Positions 1-8,100 of a stretch of DNA of 12,436 nt are shown here, piece by piece (positions within the stretch are counted from its first letter, which is position 1; every line of letters begins with the position of its first letter). The notes under the pieces were generated by a model that searched no databases, was not told the DNA's origin, and saw only the letters and a list, made by a program, of their open reading frames with translations. The position numbers and the translations under genes are program-made. This stretch comes from Pelagophyceae sp. CCMP2097 (taxonomy: Eukaryota > Sar > Pelagophyceae): assembly GCA_026770575.1 (NCBI GenBank), contig MU657918.1, forward strand, positions 1-12,436, given 5' to 3'.

Positions 1-207
1 TTGCGGACGACTTCGACGGCCGTGCAGACGGCCTTTACGACGGCCGTGCCGGCGACCTTCGACGGCGGGGTTTTAAACGCAGAAGACGGCTCTGCGTTCG
101 ACGTCGGAGTTTTTACGTCAAAAGGCGGCTCTGTGACGGTATCGTCGGTCGACGGCGGAGATTTTTTTGTCGAAAGGCGGCTTTGCGTCGGACAAAGCTT
201 CGACTGA
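1..207 (+). pseudogene. Gag-like or pre-protease N-terminal stretch of the copia polyprotein (partial, frame 1)
   Basis: Frame 1 is open from the window edge to a stop at 205-207. It is low in complexity, rich in Thr, Ala, Val, Gly and Asp, with repeated FDGG-, SKGGS- and VDGG-like motifs that come from recurrent GACGGC hexamers. The motif SKGG occurs in frame 1 near 120 and again in frame 2 from 167, where the long protease/integrase frame begins. This suggests that the original frame crossed from frame 1 to frame 2 at the run of seven T at 162-168. No zinc knuckle is visible. It could be the linker between gag and protease; homology is not recognisable. Confidence 0.45.
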
Positions 208-1873
208 AATTACTGCGGGGAAATCCGAGTCTAGCTGGTTTTCAAGCTTTGGGCGCCGCTCATGGGCTACGACGGCGGTAAAAACTGCGATGTCTTTATT
301 CGGCCGCACCTTCACGGTCACGTCCACATGCAATATAGGACCAGGCATTTGCCCGTCTTTTGAAGATGTGGCTGCGATTGCACGCGTAGCAGATGAAGTC
401 GGAGATGAAGTCGAGTTATGGACAGTCGACTCTGCTGCAGACTTTCACATTCGGCCAGCGTCTAGTAAAATGGTCGAATCGATACAGTACCACGACCGCA
501 AAGCGTATTTTCCGGCAAAGTTTGCCGTAGCTGACGACACTTCTCACACGGTTTTAGAAATTCGCACGGAATTTGCTTCAGTGGTTACATTAAACGGAGT
601 AATTGACATCGACATAACTTCCTGTATCGTGCCAAACATTCGGCACAAACTGTTGGCAGTGGCACAGCTCGAGGAACAGGGTGTATCGTTTCACTCCGGT
701 TCGGATGCACACCTGCGTATGCCGGATGGAAAATGCGTACCTTTACTTCGCGTCGGACGGGCGTATGTGCTAAAGGTTCAGCGTCGGAGATCGCAGCCGG
801 TTTTAACAACGGCAATCGATTTGAATCTGGACCGGGCGACACTCACTCAACCCACATCGCGATTACCACTTGTTTTCAAGTTGTCGACAGCTGCGACTAT
901 TTCGCTTGTCATTTTTAATGCGCTGGGCTCCTTTACGCCGATTACGGCGCCGGGGGCGGTGTCAGGGGACGCGGCGTCTGCTAACAGCGCCGTCCGAATG
1001 CGGTCGGTTATGCCATTTGCACAGGCCGGTGCCCCGCTTCTGATGACAGGGTTAAAACTGAACGAGCACCGATCGCACCTTATATTCGGACACGCACCGG
1101 ATCAGCGAGCCGATAACTGCCTATTGCGGCTCAGCTTACCGGAAGTGGAACATGACGTCGAAGACGGACCGTGGCAGTGCTGCACACTCGGCCGAATGAA
1201 GTACACGCCGACTTTTACGTCCTCGCATACGACGAAGAACCGTCCGCCGGGCACGGTCGTCGAGTTTGATCTTCAGGGGCCGTTTGCGTGCACAACCATG
1301 GGAAACGCAAGGTATGCCGGTGACTTTGTTTTTCGTAATCCGCCCGCGGTTTACTCGGTACTTCTTGCGTCAAAAGCGGATGCGGCCTACGAAGTCGCGG
1401 CGTTTGCGGCGCACGCGCGCATGATGGATTTTCCCGTTAGCACGATTCGTACGGACATGGCTCCGGACCTTATTGGGCGCAAGTTTGCAGAGGCTGCGGC
1501 ACGCGTCGGTCTCGCATCCGAATTTCTCTCGCCCGAAAAGCACATCGCGGGAGAGTCTGGACACTTGCGCATAGCTGATCTCATGCGGGCCAACAACACA
1601 CTCGAAGATGGCGCTCTCAGTGCATCTTTCTGGGGTTATTCCTACCTTTATGCAACGGCGCAGGTAAATTCGACGGGTGGATACCTACGTGCAATGGGGC
1701 AGGGGGAACAGGACTGTAGCGCGTTTGCACCATACGGCAGCATTATTGCGTACCGTGTTATGGAAAACAAGATGTTCAATCGCGCCCACCTCGGCATTTA
1801 TCTCGGCGCCTGTACGCCGGCTGGCCCGGGCGCTGTGTACGTCGTACCACTTCCGGAAAAGGGCAAGATCTAG
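167..1873 (+). pseudogene. pol: Copia polyprotein fragment: protease, GAG-pre-integrase and integrase
   Basis: The open frame is 568 codons from a TTG that merely marks the ORF edge; the true start lies upstream. Residues 85-95 (WTVDSAADFHI) match the retropepsin site W-x-D-S-G-A-S-x-H, with Gly replaced by Ala. Residues 157-203 resemble the GAG-pre-integrase segment (NIRHKLLAVAQL, then MPDG and GRAY). An integrase HHCC-like finger sits at H304-x4-H309 and C338-C339, with the normal first Cys of CxxC apparently lost (Trp336). Integrase core acids are D368 (FDLQGP) and D430 (IRTDMAPD). The third acid is unclear: E463 is about three residues early and the gapless position is H466. Residues 521-547 (APYGSIIAYR to AHLGIYLG) match the copia integrase C-terminal FGS-AYV/GIFLG block. 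A TAG at 1871-1873 ends it before the RT region. Confidence 0.82.
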
Positions 1874-1892
1874 GGCGATCTTCGTCTTGTGA

Positions 1893-2612
1893 GGACGTCG
1901 TCCTCGGTGTGTGTTTATAGCCGCCCCAGGGGAGCACGTCGATAAAATCACCATCGAGACAGCGCTACGAGACGTGTCGAGAGCAGAAATCGAGGTGCAC
2001 TTCCAAAGCGGCCTCTTCGTGGCAGATTTTACGCCGATCCCTCTTCTCGACGAGGTCCACGGTGTTATGGGCTCGTTCTCTGCGCAAGGCGTTTAGGACA
2101 CAGCTGTGATATCCACGAAAGCTTGGTGCTCTCGTGCTCGATCTGTCGTTTGTATGACGTTGGCAATGCTTCCGGAAGAGGCACACCTCGACGCCGAGAC
2201 GATGCCAAGTGCTTTGGTCGTGCCTGCAGACTCTAGTGATCCCAAGGACCTAAAGGAGGCGCTGTCGGGTCCGGACGACGACGCTTGGTTTCAGGCGTGC
2301 GATTAGGAGTACACCGCTCTGCTGAAGACGTACGGCGCGCTCGGGGTCGTCCGACGATGCGACGTGGATCCCTTGGCAAAGATTCATGGCATGGTCGTCA
2401 CTTTTAAGGCGCGCCGAGATGGCCGAAAAAAGGTCCGTGCCTCGGTCGATGGTTCGACTATAGTGGCAAGCGACCTAGCATTATGCTCCACAGAGGAGCA
2501 GGAGGTTTACCGCTGGGCTAACCACTCTGACAACGTCGCTGACATTTACTGTTCAGCGGAAGCAACCGATCACTTTTGCCGCAACGTCGCCAAACTTATC
2601 GGGCACTTATAA
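1893..2612 (+). pseudogene. pol: Copia RT start fused to RNase H C-terminus (internal deletion)
   Basis: Frame 3 reads through in-frame TAGs at 2094-2096 and 2304-2306 to a TAA at 2610-2612. After 1893 it begins as an acidic linker. From about 2244, DPKDLKEALSGPDDDAWFQACD, the stop, then EYTALLKTYG and FKARRDGRKKVRASVDGS follow the start of copia RT (P-x-T-x-x-E-A-L, W-x-x-A-x-x-x-E-x-x-x-L, then the K-A-R-L-V-x-x-G strand). Instead of the rest of RT it passes within about 20 residues to STEEQEV and then HSDNVADIYCSAEATDHFCRNVAKL, which matches the extreme C-terminus of copia RNase H (D-N-x-A-D-x-x-T-K, F, R-x-x-L-G). An internal deletion between roughly 2455 and 2500 explains this. Neither RT nor RNase H could be active. 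Confidence 0.72.
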
Positions 2613-2838
2613 GTGCAAACTCAGAAGTGCATTTTTGCACTCCAACTCGTTCTCTCAGAAGTGCACGTTTACACTCCAACTCGTTCTCTCAAAAGTGCAC
2701 TTTGGCACTCCAACTCGTTCTCTCATAAGTGCACGTTTGCACTCCAACTCGTTCTCTCAGAAGTGCACTTTTGCGCTCCAACTCGTTCTCTCAGAAGTGC
2801 ACTTTTGCACTCCAACTCGGTCTCTCAGAAGTGCACTG
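2609..2838 (+). repeat. 34-bp minisatellite with a hairpin in each unit
   Basis: Six complete 34-bp units run 2623-2656, 2657-2690, 2691-2724, 2725-2758, 2759-2792 and 2793-2826. A shortened unit (2609-2622, missing about 20 bp inside) precedes them and a broken one (from 2827) follows. Each unit holds AGTGCA and TGCACT separated by four bases, a 6-bp stem, followed by a shared CTCCAACTCGTTCTCTC block. Stem mismatches occur in units 2 and 3, and unit 5 would keep a G-U pair in RNA. Because 34 is not a multiple of three, the open frames through it are artefacts of the repeat. It starts right at the copia RNase H stop, so it may be a tandem expansion in the element's 3' untranslated or LTR region. 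Confidence 0.95.
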
Positions 2839-3041
2839 CTGCTACTTCATTCCATTTTCTCCGTTTCACTTAGACGGGGGAGCGTGGATCCTCACGGACA
2901 TTTAGCCAACGGACCGATCATTTCCGGAATGTCCGTCCCGTTCTAACTCGCCTAATATCTAATCAAGCCAGTGGCTACAAAATTGTATCTCTGCGCAGCT
3001 GCAGAGGCCAAGTTACGGACTTCAGTTCGCCGAAGTCACGT

Positions 3042-3930
3042 GCCTTGAACACGCCAACTGGGAGACAGAGATCTTGTAACACTCGTATTTGTGCGAGGTC
3101 AATTTCGAGCTCATTCTCCGGGCGCCTCGCGCGCGGGCGCCTTTGCCCCAAGCGCCGAGCGGAGGGTCAGGGGTCCGAGTATAGGGTCTCATCTATGGGC
3201 GGGAACCGTCTTTACTCGACGCCGGCACGTATAGGCTAGGTGCGGGGGTGAAGTGTGAAATGGTCTCAACTTGGAGGGGCGCTCACGGCGCTCATAGTTG
3301 TGCGCACCTAGGACTTAAGACATATGTGTCGGGAATCACCCGTCTCTATGGGCTGGTGCCAAAAAAAATGTGGCGTTCGGGACATTGTGCTTTCCAAAAC
3401 TTGGTCGACGTTCGTACGAGGCACGTCATGCCCATTAAAAAAACGCAATCGGCCTATAAGACCGGCACCGATTGGTGCGCCGTCTGCAGGGCCGTGAAGC
3501 CGACGTCTCCAGCGAGTATCGCGGCACGAGTGGCCATAATCGACGACTTGCAGGAGTGTCGTGGAGACGCTACGTCGTCAGAGTGTAATCGGGTCGAAGA
3601 CGGGTTTCTTTTCGTGATCTTTGTTTATCAGCCCCACGTACAGTGCCATCCGGAGCACATATCTCTTAGGTCCTAGGTGGGACCAACTCGTTCGCGCGCC
3701 GCCGTCGAGCGCAGAATTTCGAATTCAAGGGAGTCGACTCGGCGCTCCCCAGAGGCCTATATACCTCAAACTTCTTGCCCTATAGGGGACGCCGGTACCT
3801 TACGGAGCGGGCTTCGTGCTTCTTCTGCGCGCGGACATCCGCGCCCGCGAGTACTCGCCGCCAGAGGGCTGTCTCCGAGTCGAAAATATACGAGTGTTAC
3901 AAGATCTCTGTCTCCCAGTTGGCGTGTGAA
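3042..3930. repeat. Large imperfect inverted repeat with a 40-bp identical core in the outer arms
   Basis: Outer arm 3049-3088 is the exact reverse complement of 3888-3927 (40 of 40 bases), with weaker similarity a few bases outward. A second inverted pair, 3305-3328 and 3656-3679, matches at 22 of 24. The gaps between outer and inner arms are nearly equal (216 and 208 bp), and scattered similarity lies between them. This means two diverged copies of one roughly 290-bp or longer sequence stand head to head around a centre of about 330 bp. It could be a foldback or MITE-like DNA element, or two opposed solo LTR fragments. I see no transposase and no convincing target-site duplication. Confidence 0.8.
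3260..3676 (+). CDS. Unrecognised 138-codon open frame inside the inverted repeat (doubtful)
   Basis: An ATG at 3260 opens a frame to a TAG at 3674-3676; a GTG twelve bases earlier is also in frame. The product would hold several cysteines, including a WCAVC motif and later ECRGDATSSEC, and a short hydrophobic stretch FLFVIFVYQ near the end. I recognise no family. It overlaps both inner arms of the inverted repeat (3305-3328 and 3656-3679), which argues that part of it is repeat sequence open by chance. Codon use lacks the strong third-position GC of the minus-strand genes. I list it because it is the only sizeable frame in this element. Confidence 0.15.
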   Translation: MVSTWRGAHGAHSCAHLGLKTYVSGITRLYGLVPKKMWRSGHCAFQNLVDVRTRHVMPIKKTQSAYKTGTDWCAVCRAVKPTSPASIAARVAIIDDLQECRGDATSSECNRVEDGFLFVIFVYQPHVQCHPEHISLRS

Positions 3931-4207
3931 GGCGCGGTACGCACGCGGCGACGGCGGCCGTCGTCACCGCGTGAGTGGTGCCCGCAGCGACGTCTCTCCA
4001 GGGAGCATCGGTGGAGCCAGTTTGCTGACGAGGCGCCCTGCAGGCACAAGCAGGCGGGCGGCGATTCTTGCAAGCCGCGAGGGGACGACGCAGTTGCGCG
4101 GCCGCGTCCGTGCCGCTCGCGCGCATTAAAACGGTTGCAGGCAGGCGGCGACTTTTGGCTAACGGGTTAACTTAGTATGACCCGCCGAGACGGCGACTCG
4201 GGCGCGC
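3931..4207. other. Intergenic stretch, no gene seen; short direct repeat
   Basis: No coding sequence is supported between the inverted repeat and the light-harvesting gene stop. Two copies of a roughly 20-bp GC-rich sequence starting CAGGC and containing GGCGGCGA lie at 4051-4071 and 4138-4158, with a few mismatches. The stretch should contain the 3' untranslated region and polyadenylation site of the light-harvesting gene, but I cannot locate a signal. Confidence 0.5.
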
Positions 4208-4958
4208 TCAGAAGATCTTGGCGCCCGTGACGAGCTCCTGGCCGACCATGCCGGCGATGCCGATCATCGCGAGTCGGCCTAAAGAACGGCGGCGTCGGCG
4301 AAAACGCTCCTTTAGCGCCGTCGACCGGAGCGGGGGTCGTCGCACCGTTGTTGAGCTCCATGGTGGCCATCTTTACGGCCTCGGCCTTGGACTCGGGCAG
4401 GAGGCCCAGCGGGTCAAAGCCAAGGTCGCCGGCGTCGTGGTCCTGCTTGGGCACCCACATGCCGCCGACGAAGGGGTTCTCAAACGTCGGGATAGAAGTC
4501 GCGCCCTCGATGGCGAAGAGGGCCCAGAGCACCACGGGCCAAAACTGCTGCAGCGGCGTCGACTGGAACGCGACGTACGAAGGCAGGTCGATCTCGCCGC
4601 CGAAGAGTGGGTGGAAACCCTCGCCGACGAGGAAGCCCGTCGCGGCGAGCATGGCCACGCCTGCGCGCATCCGTCGCGGAGACGCCAAAAGCGTAGCGAT
4701 CGAATCCAATTGGGCCCTCTTTGCAGGTTTATTGGACTTACGCGAGTGCTTGAGCTCGGCCTCGCGGTAGAACTTCAAGCGGTCGGCGGAGGCGCCGGCG
4801 GCCAGGCCGAGCGGGTCGAAGAAGCCAGGAAACGAGTCCGTGATGCCCACGCCCTTCAAGACCTTGGCGCCCTGGGCCGTGGCCGCGCGCGCCGGGGCCT
4901 GCGGAGCAAAGCCCGAGACGGCCGACGCGCCGAGGACGAGGAATAGGGAGGAGAGCAT
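4208..4958 (-). CDS. Fucoxanthin chlorophyll a/c light-harvesting protein (three exons)
   Basis: Exons are complement(4742-4958), (4346-4660) and (4208-4278), together 603 nt for a 200-residue protein, the usual size of this family. It is a thylakoid antenna protein binding chlorophyll a/c and fucoxanthin. Residues 1-16 form a signal peptide ending ASAVSG, followed by FAPQAP, the Phe at the cleavage point typical of bipartite plastid targeting in red-lineage algae. Helix B (about 64-85) carries E68-L-K-H-S-R73. Helix C (about 108-127) is PLQQFWPVVLWALFAIEG. Helix A (about 168-193) carries E174-L-N-N-G-R179, followed by LAMIGIAGMV. The Glu/Arg pairs are the conserved chlorophyll-binding, helix-bridging residues. 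FDPLGL occurs twice, before helices B and A. The ATG at 4958 begins the signal peptide directly. The 204 bp up to the neighbouring gene's stop must hold its promoter; a weak TATA-like CTAAAATC reads on the minus strand at about 5008-5015. Confidence 0.95.
4279..4345 (-). other. Intron 2 of the light-harvesting gene (67 bp, phase 1)
   Basis: On the minus strand it starts GTGCGA and ends TTCTTTAG. Splicing joins G with GC to make Gly178 and gives MELNNGRLAMIGIAGM, the standard helix A. Without splicing the frame runs into unrelated, Arg-rich sequence, so this intron is needed for a functional protein. Confidence 0.93.
4661..4741 (-). other. Intron 1 of the light-harvesting gene (81 bp, phase 1)
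   Basis: On the minus strand it starts GTAAGT and ends GCGCGCAG. Removing it joins C with GC to make Arg73 and restores the family motif ELKHSRVAMLA. The 81 bp are a multiple of three and contain no in-frame stop, so retention would insert 27 residues in the middle of helix B's chlorophyll-binding motif rather than truncate the protein. Confidence 0.93.
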
Positions 4959-5162
4959 GGTCGGACCTGACGACGAGTGTGACTCAGCAACGGGTCCCAA
5001 GTTTGGCGATTTTAGAACAACTCGCTGTGTCACGTCGCGCGCCCTGCTCGTCCACGACACGCGTCGCGTAAGTCTTCCCCCGGTCTGGACAGATGCCATG
5101 CGACGAGGCCCTCGAGTCGTCACAGTTCACAATTCGTAACACAACACAGAGGACGTTTTGCC

Positions 5163-8100
5163 TCAGGCCATTGGGGCCTCTGGTTTCCGGAGCGCCGGGA
5201 GGAAAGGCCTCGGCGCGGCGAGCGCGGGACGCGCTGCCTTGGCCGCGGCGCGGGCGGGCGCGGCGCCGACAAGCGACGCGGGGCGGACGTAGTCGAGGCC
5301 GTGGGCGTCGCCGTGCCGCGGCGCCGCCGGGCCCGCGTCGCCGCCGCCGCGCATGGCCGCCCAGAGGTCGCGCCGGTGGCGCCGCGCGCGCGCGCGGCCG
5401 CCGGGCGCGTCGCCGAGGTCGCCGTCCTCGGGCCGCGCGTAGTCGTCGTCGGCGCCGCTGTCCGTGAAGGCGTCGGACCCGGAAGAGACGCTGTCGAAGA
5501 CGTCGTACGGCGCCGCGCCCGCGCCGGCGGGCCCGGGAACGAGCGTCGCGAGGCTGCGTGAACCGCCGGCCGGCGCCGTCGACGCCCGCCCCGGCGCCGT
5601 CGACGCCCGCCCCGGCGCCACCAGCCGCCGCCGAGGAACAGCCGTCGCCTGCGCGCCCCAGTCGGCGAGGCTATTGCGCTTTGCCGCAGAGCGCCGCGGC
5701 GGCGTCCCGCGCCGGTCCGCGAGTGCCGCCGCCTGCGCCGCGTCGTCGAGCGCCGCGCGCGCGGCGCGCGCGTCGTCCGCCGTCGCGTCGCCGAGGATGC
5801 GCCGCGCGAGGCAGAGGTGCTCTGCCGCGGCCGCCGCGTCGCCGTCGTCCGCATCAGCCGACGCCAGCCGCGCGAGCCACGGGACGTCCATCGCGTGGTG
5901 CGGCGCGACCAGGGCGGGCGCGGCCTCGCCGCCCGTCGACCCCGGGAAAGACGCGACTCGCTGCCGGAGCGCGCGGACCGCGGCGAGCGCATCGGCGTGC
6001 GCCTGGACCGCGGCCACGGGCGCGTCCTTTGGCGCAGGGCTGACGTCCGTCGGACCCGCGTGCGCCGGACTCCGCTTCAGCGCCACGGCGCGCGCGAGGG
6101 CGGCGTCGGAGAGGGCACAAAGGATGGCCGCCGTGGCCGGGTGGCCCGGGCCGTAAAACTGGTCGCTGTTCCACTTCGCGCGCGCGAGGAGATGCTGCGC
6201 GCGGTCAAAGTCGCACACGGCGACGGCGCCGTGCGCGGCGCCGCACCAGACGAGCGCGGCGAGGCGATGCTGCTCCTCGTGCTGCCGAGCGTCGGCGCCG
6301 GCGTCGCGCGAGGGCCGCGCGGGCGGCAGCGCGTCGACGATGCCCACCGCCTCGTCGAACCACCGCGTCGCCTCGCCAGCGCGGCCCAGGCGGACGAGCG
6401 CGGCGCCGACCTCGCAGCAGAGGCAGCTCCGGTCGCGCAGCAGGCGCGCCGTAGAGGCCGGCGCCGCAGTCGCCGTCGACGGCCGTGCGCCGTGGTCGTC
6501 GACTGCCGCCTCTTCGGCCGCGGCCGCTTCGGCGGCCGTCTCGTGGGCAAGATGCGCGCTCCGCGCTTCAAAGACTACGTGCAGCGCGTTCGCGTCGGCG
6601 GGGCGGTCGACCGCGCGCGCCGCGAGCGCGCCAGAGATGGCGGCGCGACAATCGTCGGGCATCGCGAACCGCTCGACGGCCTCGTCGACGAGGCGCGCTA
6701 GCAACACCGCGGCGCCGCGCGCCGCCGGGGCCGCGACGGCGTCGGCAGCCGCGATCTGCGGCAGCAGCGGGACCTGCGGCAGCAATGAGACCTGTGGCAG
6801 CAGCGCGGCGAGGCCGAGCGGGTCCGCCGACAGCTCGAGGAGCCTCGTGCCGTCAATCGCGGCGGCCGGCGCATCCGCGGCGGCGCGCGGCGCGCCAACG
6901 TCCGCGGCGGGCGCTGCCGCGCGGGGCGCGGCAAACATCGCGGCGAGGAGCGCCGCCGCCGCGCGCGTCGTCTTCTGCCCGGTGGGCGCGGCCTCGAGCG
7001 TCTTGGCCGCGCGCGCGCGGATCCAGAGCGAGACGTCGCTTGCCGACTTGCGGACGAAGCGCCGGTCCTTGTCGCAGTAGGCTCCAAAGGCCTCGGCCGC
7101 CGCCTCGCCGCGCACGTCTAGCAGCGGCGATGCGTCGAATCGCCTCTTCGGGTCGAAAGGCGCCGCGCCGCCGGCAGCGCCCCCGTCCACCGCGCCGTCG
7201 TCGTCGTCGGCCGGGGGCAGCGGCTTGGCGGCGAGGCCGAGGCGCCGCGGCTCGAAGAGATCGAGGCAAACGACGCCGAGCGCCCAGACGTCCGTCTCGC
7301 GGAACGACAGGGCCATGGGGTACGCGCCTTCAAAGTCGCGCCGCGTCGCCGCCGAGGCCACCTTGGCCGCCGCGCGCGCGACTTCGGGTGACCGGTACGC
7401 GTGCCGGAAGCCGCGGACTCGGGCGCCCGCCGCGGCCACGGGCGCGGCGAGCTCCCAGTCGCACAGCTGCGCGATTCGGCCAGGCTCGATGACGACGACG
7501 GCAGCGGCCGAAACGCCGCAGTGCGCGACGCCGGCCGCGTGCGCGCAACCGAGGCCGCCGGCGACGTCCGCGACGAGCCGCACGAGCCGCGCCAACACGG
7601 CGTCGCGCGGCGCCGCGGCGCCGCTGCGCGCGCGGTACAGCGCGCCGCGGCCCGAGCCCGCGTAGCGCGGCAGGCCAACGCGCTCGCGGTACCTATGCGC
7701 GCGGGGGGCTTCAAAACACACACGCCAGGCGGTCTTCGTTCCGCGGGGATCCCCGGCACGCACTCGAAGAAGACGAGGACGGCTCTCCCGCGGGCCCAGA
7801 GCAGCGTGGGGAGGACGAGGTTCGGGTGGCGCGCGATTCCCGCGAGGAGCGCGACCTCGTCAACGATTGCGCCGAGGCGCGCTCGCCGCTGCGCGGGCGC
7901 GAGGCGGTCGAGGCGGATGGCGTGCACAGCCTCGACGCGGTTGTCCTCGCGCCGCGCGACGTAGCGCTCGTGCCACTCGCCGCCGCGCACGGGCACCGGC
8001 CGCAGGACCGTCCGCCTCTCGGCCCCGCGCGCCGCCGAAACGGCCCTGCGCGACCAGCGGCCCTCGGCGGCGGCGCCGCCGTACGTGTCGACGCGCACCG

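Larger units (their letters stand above)
1..2612 (+). mobile_element. Decayed, internally deleted Ty1/copia-type LTR retrotransposon
   Basis: The stretch carries copia-type polyprotein domains in the usual order: protease, GAG-pre-integrase, integrase, then the start of reverse transcriptase and the very end of RNase H. The coding frame is broken by a stop at 1871-1873, a shift from frame 2 to frame 3 around 1890-1915, and further in-frame stops at 2094-2096 and 2304-2306. Most of RT and RNase H is missing, including the catalytic YxDD region. The 5' end lies outside the window and I found no pair of direct LTRs. The element is therefore a non-autonomous relic. Its composition is clearly less GC-rich than the cellular genes from 4208 on, which fits separate origin. 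Assignment to copia rather than gypsy rests on integrase preceding RT. Confidence 0.85.

Noticed and set aside
2609..2838. CRISPR-like array
   Set aside because: The 34-bp units are contiguous with no unique spacers, and the setting is a eukaryotic nuclear genome.
2613..2946. Two overlapping open frames of 86 and 103 codons in the minisatellite
   Set aside because: They are periodic translations of the 34-bp repeat, which rotates through all frames.
3683..3693. An 11-bp match to the minisatellite block (CCAACTCGTTC), and a 10-bp match at 11816-11825
   Set aside because: Matches this short are plausible by chance and do not extend.
4218..4946. 242-codon plus-strand open frame opposite the light-harvesting gene
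   Set aside because: It is antisense to exons and introns of a clearly recognised gene and has no family resemblance.
4167..5123. 318-codon unspliced reading of the light-harvesting frame
   Set aside because: It extends upstream of the signal peptide, reads through intron 1 and runs past the intron 2 donor, losing helix A; the spliced model restores every conserved motif.
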